Shown piece by piece: positions 34,923-46,850 of a stretch of 62,000 nt of DNA. The translations under genes were made by a program, and so were the position numbers. Location: the NCBI RefSeq assembly GCF_964340395.1, contig NC_135553.1, forward strand, positions 22,351,949 through 22,413,948, in the 5' to 3' direction. The DNA is from Glandiceps talaboti (lineage: Eukaryota > Hemichordata > Enteropneusta > Spengelidae). Position 1 is the stretch's first letter, and each line of letters opens with the position of its first letter. Under the pieces are notes generated by a model, which ran no database searches, was not told where the DNA came from, and saw only the letters and a list, made by a program, of their open reading frames with translations.

Positions 34923-37252
34923 TGCGCGTGCATTATAACGCTCATAGGTGTAGCTTTTGATTTTAATTAGTAATGTGAATAATCAATTATCTTTGGTCAT
35001 CAGGCAATATCTTTAAGAATTGATAATCGGGTCTTAAATATTTCACTATCTGACAGAACAACCATCAAGTGACACATTTATATTTCACTGCACATCCATT
35101 CATATATGTTGTTATTGTAAATGATAAAGGAATGAAAGAGGTTCACATCAGTGTTAAATGGATTACCTCATTAATTATTCGTGCCATCATAATAATATCT
35201 TGCGAACATAGAGTGTAAAACTGTTCATCCACGACTGCTTGTAGTTGTCAATGGCAATGTGTGCTGATACGCTTGCTGATTGATAATTGATAAGGTATTG
35301 CCTGAGCGGTTATTTAAGTCCATGTCTGTCCTTGTGTGCATGGCTAGCCGTGTCTGCATGTCTGTACATACATACATACATACATACATACATACAGAAC
35401 GAGGGAAACTCAAGTCATTGTTGGGTTCAAAAGAAATTTATTGTCAATGTTGTCTGGTTACGAACAGTCCGTGTTCACAATTAATTATTAAAATCACAGT
35501 ATTTATGATGGATTGTGTTTTCAAATATTGTAATGACCATTTGCCTTGTCATGAAGTCAAATGTATAATTCATCTCAAACAAGCGAGCGACAAAAAATCA
35601 CTGTACCAGCATATGTAGTACCCTTGTGATATATGTGCTCGAGTTGTTGAGAAGTATATTCGTAGCTGTGTATCATTCGTTTCGATTTCCTTTCCATGTT
35701 AATTTGAAAATACACTGGAGTAATGTGTAATTCATGTCACAAACAAATAAATTATATAATATATGGGTTGAAATAGTGAAGCACTAATTTTCAAAGGTAA
35801 TTCCAACGTTCCACAGTTGTCTGATAACTTCATAGATCTTAATAGTAGCGTACTTGCAATGCTGTTGTTGAATTGAAAGCTAGAGAAGACTAGAAGTGGA
35901 AAGCCGGCAAGTTAGTAAATAAGCCGGACATATAATTAGATAGATACCAGGATGGAATAATTAATTGATCCATTGGTGCATGTAGAAATTTACAGATAGA
36001 TAATATGTAGTTTATCAACAAAGGAAAGACAATGCAGGATATGAAAAAAATGACCAAATAAGTTTTAATATGTGTTTCACAAGATTGCTGTATTCAATTT
36101 GCTTTGGCAATTACATTCTACAAGAGTCGGGATACAGGTTCAGGAGGAGTGTGTGCATTTTAAGGGAATAACGTCAGAGAACAGGAAAATACTAATGATT
36201 CATTCAACACCATGTCATTGGAAGTGGCTAGTACGTTGACCGTAGCAATCAACATAATGCCCTGAGCTTGGTCCTGTCCCAGCCCAAATAGCAATATATT
36301 TATATACCAATGTAGTATTAAGTGTAATCATTTCAATTGACAATTCATGTGGGGGGGGGGGGCAAAGCGTGAGATTTTTCTTGATATTTCTGTTCATTGA
36401 TTGACAAAAATAGTTGGTTTTCCCATATTTTCTATTACAAGAATACTTAAATCTGCGAAAAAGACTAGAAATTAACGATATAATTTTTTATATTCTCTGT
36501 ATAATTTTACGTTCAATGTGTAAATCCTCCTATTTATTGATATTACTAAAATCCAAGGTCACGACACTCGTTTAAATGCTAGAATTTGAATTTTTACCTT
36601 TTTGACACAAATTTGTCATGAACAAATACACAAATTTGTAGAACTTGGACAAAAATTTAAAGGAAGTTGTTTATCTTTGTATATATGTGTAGTGTACTAA
36701 CCTCTCTTTGTAATTGTATAAATAGAATCATTGTACGTATGCTAGCGTGGAAATGATTGTCAAAAGTGTGACCCCTCAGACCATCTGAATTCCTACAATT
36801 TTGGCATAAAATCTCATGAAATAGTTCAAAACCGGAATAAATGCTACCTGGGGACATTTTTCTCAGTGAATATGTAAAGTAAATCAATCTTGCTTTAATA
36901 TCAGTTGTAGTAATTCTTTGCTTGTTCCAAAAGCCAAAGTGGTCAGGGAATCAAAATTGTGACCCCTCACCCCATTCAGATTTCTACATTTTAGCATGAA
37001 ATCGTCTTGACAAAATGTAAGTAATGATATGCATAAGAAACTAGTAGACTTTTCTCACTTTTAGGAAGGAATTGTGTTGTCCATGTAGATCTACCTAACT
37101 GGTCTTGAGGTTTGAACATATGACCGCACCCCTTTTAAATGTTCAAATAATTTTGCAAAATTGGTAAAATTACTACAGTGTACTTCACAGTTATGTTTAG
37201 TTTGTTATACAAAATGGATTCATGTGAGGCACAAAATTAACAGATGTTAGAT

Positions 37253-37345
37253 ATCTTGGGGCAGTTATCCGGGAGAGGCAGTTGTTCTATGGGGCAATTG
37301 TCTCTGGGGCAGTTTTCCGTGGGATAGTTGTCCTAGGGCCGGAAA
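37253..37345. repeat. GGGGCAGTTGTCC-type short repeats
   Basis: Five near-copies of GGGGCA(G/A)TT(G/A)TC with variable spacers. Similar in design to the GGGGCGAAACGAC repeats at the foldback arm tips but different in sequence. Probably one end of another mobile element; the partner end was not found. Confidence 0.5.
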
Positions 37346-38216
37346 AATACCGGTGAGTTTGCTTGCCCGTAATAGAATGAGGCATGTTTAATGCAAAGAC
37401 ATACATACTATAATGTAATTAGCGCCGGTAACTTATCAAAGCATAAAAAAGTAGGATTGTTTGTGTTACTTTGTGACTTCCATAGATATAAACACATAAC
37501 AGTGTCCCCTGAACCTACATTAGAGGCACCCATTGTTGTTCTTGTGTCAGTTGTATTATTGTCTTTACCTGATTTTGTAATTACCTGAAGTCTTTCCTTA
37601 GCTCACTTCATTCAAGCAAACGCATTGGTGTTTTTTCGCGGGGTGTGTGTAAAGAAGACCATGAGTGTTAGAATTTAAATGAACTATACAGGTCGGGGAT
37701 AACGATAGCTTTCGCTTTGTAACTTATATTACATTTGGAATCTGTTAAATACAAACCATATAATCGCAATACCATCAACCACTTTCATTTTTCTTGACCT
37801 TAAAAGTGCATGAGTAGTTTCTTATATTTCAGAACTATTTAATGTCACTTGTTCCAATTGATCAATATTGACTTTCTATACACCAATCAAGCACACGACA
37901 CATTCCCAAAATAGCAGCTATCTGTGTCACAAGACCCTTTTAAAAAGGAGAAGAAATTCGACGAATTCCCTGTCATAAAAATTCTACGAAATCAATGTCC
38001 TTTAGTTCAGCAACCTCCATTGACTTTCGTTTGCTGAGGTCATATTGCAATTGCGCATGAGCACCAAATACGAAAGCACTTCGGTTGGCATTCATTTACA
38101 ACAGATTCCGTGGTTGAAACTTGAGCAAAGGTTGTCAGGTGGTGCGACAATCCTAATTAGGAACTGAAAGAATACTATTATCAGAGGAATAGTGGTGCAT
38201 ACGATATTGTTGTGTT

Positions 38217-38223
38217 TATATAT
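38217..38223 (+). promoter_or_regulatory. Possible TATA box of the MYND gene
   Basis: TATATAT about 165 bp upstream of a GTAAGT donor at 38384. It would place a start site near 38245 and give a non-coding first exon of about 140 bp. Suggestive only. Confidence 0.3.
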
Positions 38224-38244
38224 CGTCCTTGATCGAACAGTTCT

Positions 38245-38383
38245 TAAGAATATAGTCAACAGTGTAACATATACTGTGACTCAACACTGAGTAGTACAGA
38301 TTCTTCAGTTCAGAACATCAGCAGTGTCCTAACGCAGCATAAATATCCCTTAGCACAGAGCCTGACGCCAAAGATTTAAAAAC
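38245..38383 (+). other. Putative 5' UTR exon of the MYND gene
   Basis: Ends at a consensus GTAAGT donor (38384). The next acceptor is TTTGCAATAG at 38668, eight bases before the start codon. The 5' limit is a guess from the TATA-like sequence. Confidence 0.35.
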
Positions 38384-38676
38384 GTAAGTAACAATTGACA
38401 GAATATATTTGATTGACGTAAAGTAAAGCTTTAGTTGTTTGGAGATATCCTAATGTAAATATTGATTGAAAGCCTATGAATATGAACGACTTGACGACGC
38501 ATTACTACATGCATAGCTTTAATATGAAAGTATAAAACGTCTGCATTGTAAAAGCCCAGTTCATTTGCAAATGACCTAGAAAACATGGGATCAAATTTGA
38601 TATTTGTTATCCTTTACGTTTATACATGTGTCTGTAATGATTAATATGATATGTGAATTTTGCAATAGGAACAAAC

Positions 38677-38799
38677 ATGGATTCTATGATCGGGTCATGT
38701 TGGCGTTGTGGGAAACCAGGAAGTGTCAGGTGCCCGGAGTGTGACTTTGCTCTTTATTGTGGGAGGTCGTGTTTAAAAACGGACAAATTCAGGCACGAG
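38677..38799 (+). CDS. MYND gene coding exon 1
   Basis: ATG after a short leader. CWRCGKPGSVRCPECDFALY then C and C give six of the eight zinc ligands. GTAAAT donor after GAG, phase 0. Confidence 0.85.
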
Positions 38800-41700
38800 G
38801 TAAATATTTTTTTATCAGCTCTCAAGTAATGGCAAGCCGAGTAGGCCAAAAATGAATATTTTGAATTGCAGTTTTATTTTCCAGTTGTTTATATTAGTTG
38901 TACTATTTTATTTTATATGTCCACTTTCTTTATATTAGTTGTAGGCTTTTTATATTATTATTTCTGACTTTTTAGATATATTTCGTCACTTTTTGAATAT
39001 ACTGTAGTCTTATAAACACAATGCAACTCTTTTCATTTTATGTCAGTTTCATCTTTATTTGGCAGTAAACTTAAAAAAAATCTCGGGATATTTTTTTTCT
39101 TCAGGAATTTTTCAAGATTTTGTTAGCGTTTTTAGACCACTCGATTTCCATAGCGGGGATGTGGAGTAGTTCTGATATAACCGACTTCCGGTAGGCCTAG
39201 CACGTCACGATTAGCGCATTGAGTTGAATGGTTGGTCAAAGACTGTGACACAGAAAGGTCTGTCATCTGCCAGCAGTAGGAGGGCCATTGTATGTATTCG
39301 TATGTATTCAAATCAAATGTGCATGCGATCGAGTGAGTACAACGACGTGTTAGGCCTACCGGAAGTCGGTCAAATCAGAGCTACACCCCTGCTATGGAAA
39401 TCTAGTGGTCCTAGACTGGAGGGGGGGGGGACGCCACAGGAATAAAACAAAAATCGAGGGAAGTTAAGAAATCAATTTTAAAAAATTGAAATATGAATAA
39501 GATAAGAAAAAAATATATATTACTTTTGGATTCCTGGCTAGTTTAACGTGAGCGGGAGGTAATTATGGCTATGTTTTGTTTGTTTGTCTGTGTGTTTGTT
39601 TGTCTGGGTCACCATTTTCTCTAAATCGGCTGGCTCAATTCAAGTGAAATTCGGTACAAAATCATTCATGTACAGAGTGATGGTTAATATTTTTTTAAAT
39701 CTACATGATGAAATTAGCACATATAGATTATTGTGAAAAGTTTTCGGTCTGTGATCTAGTGATATCCCCACCATAAAACGTTTTGTCCAAACATTCCCAG
39801 TCTGACCGTCGAGGGTGCACTTTACATTTCGCATTATATGGATATATACACGTTCAGAGGCATTTACATCGAATATGGTTGTTTGTTGGTATTTGTCCAT
39901 AAACTTACCTGCTGGCTGTTGTCAAATAATTGTTTGATAGGTTTTGTACAACCACCCGGCTGGGGGATCATGTCACATCAGTCATCGCACCACAGGGGCG
40001 TGAAATTGGCCATATTTATTTATGAATATATAGTTGTTTTTGTTTATTTTTACGTTCTTTCTTTACAGAAATTAGTCTTTGTTTACTTTTTTATTTCTTT
40101 AAAATACCTTTTCTCTACAAGGTACCATGTAATAAAGTGATGATTTCAAAATCTGGTGTGTTTTTTTTCTGAATAAGTTTTAACGTGTCCTTTTGTTTGT
40201 TTTAGTATACCACCTTTACTCTGAAATAACTATGATTCTCTGATCTCTACATGTGTACTGTATTGACTGACTACCTTATTAATAATTTATGAGTTAGTTC
40301 TACCGTGCGCCACTCACCAAGAGACTCTTCAATGTGTGAGGGACCTGCTCTGTGTGGGGCGAGGAAGGGTCGAAGAGTGATCACGGGGGCGCTCAGTAAC
40401 TCATAACTAATTGATAAGGTAGTTAGTCAGTACAGTAAAGGTGAGAGAACTATTATAGCTGTCTGAGAGTTAAGGTGGTTTACTAAAATCCACAAAAGAA
40501 CAAATTGAAATTGACATAGAAAAAAACACAACAGATTTTTAAATCATCACTTTATTACATGGCACCTTGTAGAGAAAAGAGATTTTAAAGATAAAAAAAG
40601 AAAATAAACAAAGACTAATTTCTGTAAAGAAAGAACGTTAACAAAAAACAATTATTCGTAAATAAATATGGCCAATTTCAAGCCCCAGTAATTGCACTGA
40701 GGCCTCATATGTAAAGACCATTTCTGTAATCAACATACCTGTCAATTTACTTGTACATAAAAATTCGCGAAAGAAACCATATAAAACACACATCGTGTTT
40801 GAGTTCATGTCATCTTTTCCTTTCAAATTTATTGGTCGAAAAAATAAATGATTTTAAAAACAATAATTTAACCAAATGATGGAAAACACTATGAAGCTTC
40901 ACAATGAGCAAAAAATATGACCAAAATTCGCCAACGAATCTGTATCTCACCCTTAAAAGAACATTATAGAAATGTTCATTCACAAGTAAAACATTTTGCA
41001 TGATTTCAGATGGAGTGTTGCCATGCAAGAAAAACACACAAGTGTCATTTTTGCAAGAGGGTTACCCCTGCTGCCAGGCAATGTTCAGCCTGTCTGATGG
41101 TATGGTATTGCGGAAGCCAATGTCAACAGAAAGACTGGAGGTCTCACAAATTGATCTGTAAGACTATTCGCGATGACATTGTCAGAATGTCCCAGGTCTC
41201 GACAGATTGTCCCTGGCGAAGAACAATTGCAAGGGAATACAAATCTATTTCTACGTATTATATTGGAAACACGCCATCTGTTGATTTGCTTAAAATGCAC
41301 CAAAATGAACTGCATGGTAGCATGCATCCTGAAAAGCTCCGTCTGCTGCTAGCTGGTGTTGGTGATCTGAGAAATGTCATCAAAACAGGTGCTTCGCTAC
41401 CAAATGAGTTCAAAGGTCACATTGAGTTTTATCTCAATGATGAAAATGATCACACCATAGCCCGTAACGTATTGTTCCTGTTCATAATTTTCACTTGTGA
41501 TGACATCAGCAAGATTGGAGAAACTCTGGTCCAATTATGGTATTCTGTATGCATCAATGACATACAAAGGAAGGTGTTGGAGAAAGCACTTCACGAATTA
41601 TTAGAGCTTGATAATGCCGACCTTTCAGCCAAACTTGGCAGTCGGATTGAGATATCTGAAGAACATCTTTGCAGTATCAAGCCAATATGGTCCAGCTGGC

Positions 41701-44641
41701 TAGGGTTGTCTCGAGATGGAGGTCCAAAATATCACATATCTAAACAACGCCAATATATGTATCTATGTGATGCTGACGCAGAGGAAGGGTGGAATAATTA
41801 CCTTAATAGTATTCATCAATGCCACAAGAAATCTATGCAGAAATGGTGGGAAAGTGGTATCCTCCTTTCACCTGAAGGTCAACGAGAGTCAGGTGCTAAC
41901 TTCCAGAATGTTACACTGCTGCGAAATAACCCGACTCGTCAAGACCCAGCACTAGCATATGCTTCGCAGACAAGCTTTTTAGGAGGTCACTTGATGAAAC
42001 CAAACCTTTCAAAGTGGTATGAGAGCGAACCGCTAGTGTACAGTATTACATCTGATATCGTACCTTTCACATGTTGGGATTATCTGGATGTGAAGTCTCA
42101 CTGCAATGATCCTGATGTATCGAAAATGTATTCTAGCTACATTTCGGATGTAATCCAGAAGTTCGCAGTCAACTTGAGAAATAGTCGAATGTCTTTCCAT
42201 TTTCTGCTCGGTGATTGTTTTCAATACGGCGTATTCCGGTTATCGAACTTCCGGTTGTTTCGCAGGAAAGTATCGCGAGAGGGCGCACCATATCTGACAA
42301 AGTGAGGGCCAGAATTTTCGTCATGGCATCTAATAGTATGGCGATGTATGAAGCTGTCAACAAAATGGGCGTAAAAGAACTCCGTGCATTCACAAAAGAG
42401 TGGAAAATTACTACTTCTAAATCTACTAGATATCACCAGAAATGCTGTCAATCTTGGTCTTGAAACACTAGAAAATGATAATTTTCTGAGAGAACGGAAG
42501 AGGAGACGAATAGTGGATGTCGGGCATCAAAAGATAGAACTAATCGACAGCGGAAACATTGAAAGTTGGACGGAGGACCTTCGAAATATACCCGATGTAG
42601 ACATGATAAACATATTTCTTTACCTTACTGGTGTCTGTTGCTTGACAAAAGAACGATTACAAAATTACAAATCTGACAACAGCTTCCAATCTGATTAAAA
42701 TCCGATGCAGATGTTGGCTAATCGTTCATTGCTATTTTACCTTCGTTATTTTGCCTGAATTGACCTTCTTGGTACATGTTTACATTTTTTAGCTTGCCTG
42801 ATCGCCTCCTCTACGATCAGGCTAAAAATGTAAACATGTACCAAGAAAAATAATATCAGGCAAAATAACGAAGGTAAAATAGCAATGAACGATTAGCCGA
42901 CATCTACATCGGATTTTAATCCGATTGAACAGCTTCCAGCTACAGTCATTGCAATATTGAGAGTTCGGTCGACTATTACCAAGCCACATGTTTATATTGT
43001 AACTGATGTCGCCGCATACTTAGGCCTTTCTTGTTTATTAGAACAGTGGTGTAGCACCACGGGTGAAATCATAAAACTTTGTACGGAAAAAAACCATTTC
43101 ATGTACTGGTTATAAGTTGGCATAAACATATTTGTATTGATATACTCATCTTTACTATCACACTTTGGTTAGCTTGCTATTCTTCATTCAGGACCATCAG
43201 TGTATAAAAAAAACGCATTGAAGTCGGCAACGAATCATAAATATTGTTATTGTGATTGATGTACCACACCGCCCACCCCTTCAATGAATCGGCCTTCCAT
43301 GTAACGTTTACGTGGTTCACTCATCATACCATGTCTTAGACCGATCTGATTAAAATCCGATGTAGATGTCGGCTAATCGTTCATTGCTATTTTACCTTCG
43401 TTATTTTGCCTGAATTGACCTTCGTGGTACATGTTTACGTTTTTGTCCTGATCGGTAGAGGAGGCGATCAAACATGTACCACGAAGGTCAATTCAGGCAC
43501 AATAACGAAAGTAAAATAGCAATGAACGATTAGCCGACATCTACATCGGATTTTAATCAGATTGGTTTTATACAAGCTGCAATAACTGTAGCGTATATTG
43601 TGATTTTGAGGATTCTTTCCTCTGTTTTTGTACCTTTTTCCGTTCCGATGTTTGACTGGAAGCAATCGCTACAATTTCTCCAATGGTAACGCAAATGGAC
43701 GAGGTCACACTGAAAACGTGAGTGAGATGCCAGTGTACTACCCGTTTCAAAATGTTGCTACTTTTGGGTTTTCCTCACGGTCGAATTGCAGAGCCAAACT
43801 TACGCGAAATATTAGGAGAACAAGAGGTTAATTTGCTATTTCGTTATTTGATGGGCGATAATGCAATATTATAGCGTAAAGTTACGGGGAATGACAGAAA
43901 ATCTTTAGTCAGTGGTTACGATGCCTATAGACTCTATGCTTTGCAACGATACTCTACAATTCTGGCCCTCACTTCCGGTTCTAAAACAGCGCCCCTAGTG
44001 GCCAAACAATCATATCTTTTATCTTTTCGGGGCTTCTTCGATAACCGGAATACGGCGTATTGACAAGAGATGTCAACCCTGGAGTGACCAAGTTCGATCG
44101 AATTTCGACATCTAACATAGCCGACTACTACGGAGTGCCTGTCGTCCTAGATTTCTTCAAAAAGTACCTCAACACGCTCAACCCTTATTCTGTAATCATA
44201 ACAGAACTCATCAACTGGCAGTCCCTTGTGAAAGCAGTATGTCCGGATCCATTTAGATTTGGCGACATGAGCTTTTCACTTACAAAAATACCAGGCATAA
44301 TACAAGATACTGGCATCTCTATCAGAAATTTGTCCTTTTATGGCGCACAGACTTCCTTTGTCGAGTATGCAGAAACCAATACTCCATTCACACAGTTTCT
44401 GCGAGCTGATTTCCTGGTGTACAAGACGAAGCAATCAGGACATCCATCAACGAAGAAGGATGTGCCAAAATTCTCAGACATTACACAATACAATGGACTA
44501 GAACTACGCGATTTCAACCATAAGTTAAACCGTGTAATGCCCTTTCGATGGCGGTTGAACAACCGCCGAGTTACACAACTGAATGGGTATGAAAGAAATC
44601 TGGAATGGACTTTGGCTGAAGATCACCAGGAGGCAAGCTAA
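38677..44641 (+). CDS. Double MYND zinc-finger protein, disrupted by a transposon-like insertion
   Basis: Coding parts: 38677-38799 (41 codons), 41010-42224 (405 codons), then after an insertion 44051-44641 (196 codons plus TAA). Finger 1 is C8, C11, C19, C22, C28, C32, H40, C44. Its last ligand comes from the second exon, which proves the splice. Finger 2 is C53, C56, C66, C69, C75, C79, H87, C91, the full C-x2-C ... C-x2-C ... YC-x3-C ... H-x3-C pattern. The downstream region (HFLLGDCFQYG, then VNPGVTKFDRISTSNIADYY) resembles the DUF4470 region of some MYND proteins and the ciliary factor DNAAF3. A role in protein binding is inferred. Without the insertion the product is 642 residues; with it, translation ends at 42305, 27 residues past the break. 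Confidence 0.85.
39135..39410. mobile_element. Palindromic MITE, about 276 bp
   Basis: Inverted arms of about 70 bp. The left begins GACCACTCGATTTCCATAGC and the right ends GCTATGGAAATCTAGTGGTC. Inner CCGACTTCCGGTAGGCCTA pairs with its complement. It sits in the intron of the MYND gene and is followed by a G run. No coding capacity. Confidence 0.8.
39993..40688. mobile_element. Foldback/MITE element, copy 2 (about 700 bp)
   Basis: Same family as 11813-12410: CAGGGGCGTGAAATTGGCCA at the left, its complement at the right, AATAAAGTGATGATTTCAAA and complement inside, and a palindromic centre with the ATTAATAATTTATGAGTTAG/CTAACTAA arms. Located in the MYND intron. Confidence 0.8.
41010..42224 (+). 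CDS. MYND gene coding exon 2, upstream part
   Basis: Starts at a TTTCAG acceptor at 41009. It supplies the last finger-1 cysteine, all of finger 2 (CHFCKRVTPAARQCSACLMV ...) and the N-terminal body (GVGDLRNVIKTGASLP; SFLGGHLMKPNLSKWY). The native frame runs to CFQ at 42224, then enters the duplicated target site and the inserted element. Confidence 0.9.
42323..42698 (+). pseudogene. Element-borne SAP-like ORF, frameshifted
   Basis: One frame reads MYEAVNKMGVKELRAFTKEW, a SAP-type start, then shifts near 42420-42435 to LLDITRNAVNLGLETLEND and IESWTEDLRNIP, ending LTKERLQNYKS. The end of the ORF is cut by a nested MITE; the pre-insertion sequence would read only a few codons more to a TGA. The W-x-DLR-xP and T-E-L-x-YKS pattern is one I associate with N-terminal parts of invertebrate SWIM/YqaJ-type proteins, from memory and with low certainty. 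Confidence 0.35.
42688..42927. mobile_element. Palindromic MITE copy 1 with 10-bp target duplication
   Basis: A 240-bp element that folds almost completely. Ends are AATCTGATTAAAATCCGATG and its near-complement. It is flanked by direct copies of AACAGCTTCC (42678-42687 and 42928-42937). A 9-10 bp duplication with long palindromic arms fits Mutator-like MITEs. Confidence 0.85.
43344..43565. mobile_element. Palindromic MITE copy 2
   Basis: Same family as 42688-42927, about 222 bp with high identity in the arms. The centre differs (the copy 1 loop hairpin is shortened). No clear target duplication. Confidence 0.85.
44051..44641 (+). CDS. MYND gene coding exon 2, downstream part
   Basis: Resumes in the same frame as 42224 after the second copy of the 13-bp target (YGVLTRDVNPG). 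KFDRISTSNIADYYGVPVVL is the conserved Asp-Thr/Ser-Asn-Asp signature of the DUF4470-type region. There is no ATG at the start; it has no start of its own because it is the severed 3' half of the exon. Ends at TAA. Confidence 0.85.
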   Translation, partial: YGVLTRDVNPGVTKFDRISTSNIADYYGVPVVLDFFKKYLNTLNPYSVIITELINWQSLVKAVCPDPFRFGDMSFSLTKIPGIIQDTGISIRNLSFYGAQTSFVEYAETNTPFTQFLRADFLVYKTKQSGHPSTKKDVPKFSDITQYNGLELRDFNHKLNRVMPFRWRLNNRRVTQLNGYERNLEWTLAEDHQEAS

Positions 44642-45500
44642 GCAACTGCCTGAAAGTGACAGTTTTGCAAACCATTGTCATAGGTTGATGACAAATAACT
44701 CAATCACCACCATAAATCCGGGTACCCAAATCACTTAAGTACAAGGGGAAACTTCCAAACTGCACAGAATTATGGACAGTTTCAAATTAATCAAAACCAA
44801 GCTGTTGCTCAAGATTTAGGTTGTCACTACACTAATTACCGATAATACTGACCACTAATTAACAGATGGAATGTCTTTTTTTAAAAGTAATTAACTAATG
44901 TTTAGCGAACATATCTTTGGTTACTTGAAAAGAAAATGTCACAATTGCAGCTAGTGCAGATTTAAACTTTATTGAAGTAATAAGTACTATTTCCAATATA
45001 AATGTTTCAAAGTTGAGAGATGAATTCTTCGATCGTTTAGTACATTTTTATGGAAAACACCCGTCGTGTCATTAATATTTTGTTTTTTTTATTTAGAAGT
45101 AATACCATATTACCATAGCTACGTGGTTGCTCGAAAACTGGATCAAACCTTCTGCAATGTTTCTTAAGTGTTAATGATTCTAGACCACGAAACATGCGCA
45201 GAAAACAGTGATTGATACTAAGATATAGTTAATAGATGCAGTTCACCATTTATATACCAAGAGACGCTGGTTCCTGCATGATGGAAAATTCCATTGACAT
45301 AGGGACAAGCAAATAATTTCTAGAAATCGTTAGTCAAAATTGGTGTATTTTACAATGTACTGAGTAAAATATCCTTAGGTAGCTTTTCCAGTTTTGCACA
45401 ATTTTATGACACTTTTATGCAACAAAATGCCCGAAATTTGTGTCAAAAAATCCATTTGAGATGGTATGGGAGTCGAAAATTCAAATTCTAGCATTTCAAC
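44642..45500. other. 3' flank of the MYND gene
   Basis: AT-rich, with no clear AATAAA close to the stop and no recognisable gene. Confidence 0.5.
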
Positions 45501-45527
45501 GAGTGCCCGGGGGAGAGAGGGATAGAG

Positions 45528-45547
45528 ACAGACAGACATACATACAT

Positions 45548-45642
<95 letters not shown>

Positions 45643-45646
45643 GAAG
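45528..45646. repeat. (GACA)n-(GATA)n microsatellite
   Basis: GACA/CATA tetramers followed by about 15 GATA units. Confidence 0.95.
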
Positions 45647-45883
45647 AGAGATTAAGGCATACACAAATACATGATTTCGTATGGTAGTCACCCATCTTAA
45701 CACTAACTTGTAGGCTTTCGAATTCATTGTGGCAAAGCTGCAAGAAATGTTCAAATGTTCTCGGTAAACGACCGCTCCTGAGGTGCACTTTGGTTCAAAT
45801 CATGAGCTAAATATTTCAGACGATCAGAATCTCCATGTTCCCCCCCCCCCCTTGAAACCTCCAATGTCCCCCCCCCCTTCCGA

Positions 45884-46006
<123 letters not shown>

Positions 46007-46057
46007 AACGGATACGAGGGTGGCAGCAAAGGCTTTTAAAAATGAGTGTCCATAATT

Positions 46058-46092
<35 letters not shown>

Positions 46093-46749
46093 GCTTGGTT
46101 TGTTGGTTGGTTGGTGAAGGCGTTATTTTGGCAAGTCTTTGGATAAACACTGGAACTTGTGGGATATTTCAACAGTTCTCTATATGAAACAAACAAAAAG
46201 TATATATGCAATAATCAGACTAACGAGTGTATATGTCAAGACAAGCCTTACGTGTCAGCACAGTCCCTAGGGCTACAGGGACTGTGGTGTCAGGAATATT
46301 GTTTTAAATTCTCGACAAGCGAAACATGCCTATTTTTCTAATATTATTGGTACAGTGGATGATTGAAGGCTTATAGAACACATATATAACAAACAATGAA
46401 TAAGTATCCCATTTGATTAATGATATTCGAAAGAGTTTGTCACACAACACTGATAACAGTGTCACTCATTGAAAGGAGACTTTGCCCTGGTATAGGTGCA
46501 TAGCCAACATGTTGACACTTTTTGATATTGCAACTACTAAACATGTAATAAATTGTGACCACTTCTAGCAAGTAACTTACATGTCTTTTCATGAAGCAAA
46601 GAAAGTTTGCCCAGATAAAACCAGCAACACCAACATAGGCTACCCGATATACATGTCGTACAAACATGAAGTTTAATGCCTGGAAAAGATGTAGACATCG
46701 TTGATCTCAATCATTCACATTGGTCTCAGTTATTTGCTGACAGTTAGGT

Positions 46750-46850
46750 GTATGTGTGTATGTATGTATGTATGTATGTATGTATGTATGTATGTATGTA
46801 TGTATGTATGTATGTATGTGTATGTGTGTATGTGTATGTGTATGCATGTA
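46750..46850. repeat. (TATG)n microsatellite
   Basis: In the MPV17L intron of copy A, much shorter than the counterpart at 53223-53650. Confidence 0.95.

Larger units (their letters stand above)
42236..44048. mobile_element. TIR element inserted in the MYND coding exon (1.81 kb)
   Basis: Both tips are the perfect inverted repeat CCGGTTATCGAA. A second shared segment, TGAGGGCCAGAATT, lies inside each end. The flanks are identical 13-bp direct copies of AATACGGCGTATT (42223-42235 and 44049-44061). That target is itself palindromic, so the exact duplication length is ambiguous. The element carries a frameshifted SAP-like ORF (42323-42698) and two nested palindromic MITEs. No transposase catalytic motif is left, so it is probably a deleted, non-autonomous copy. 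Superfamily unassigned. Confidence 0.8.
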
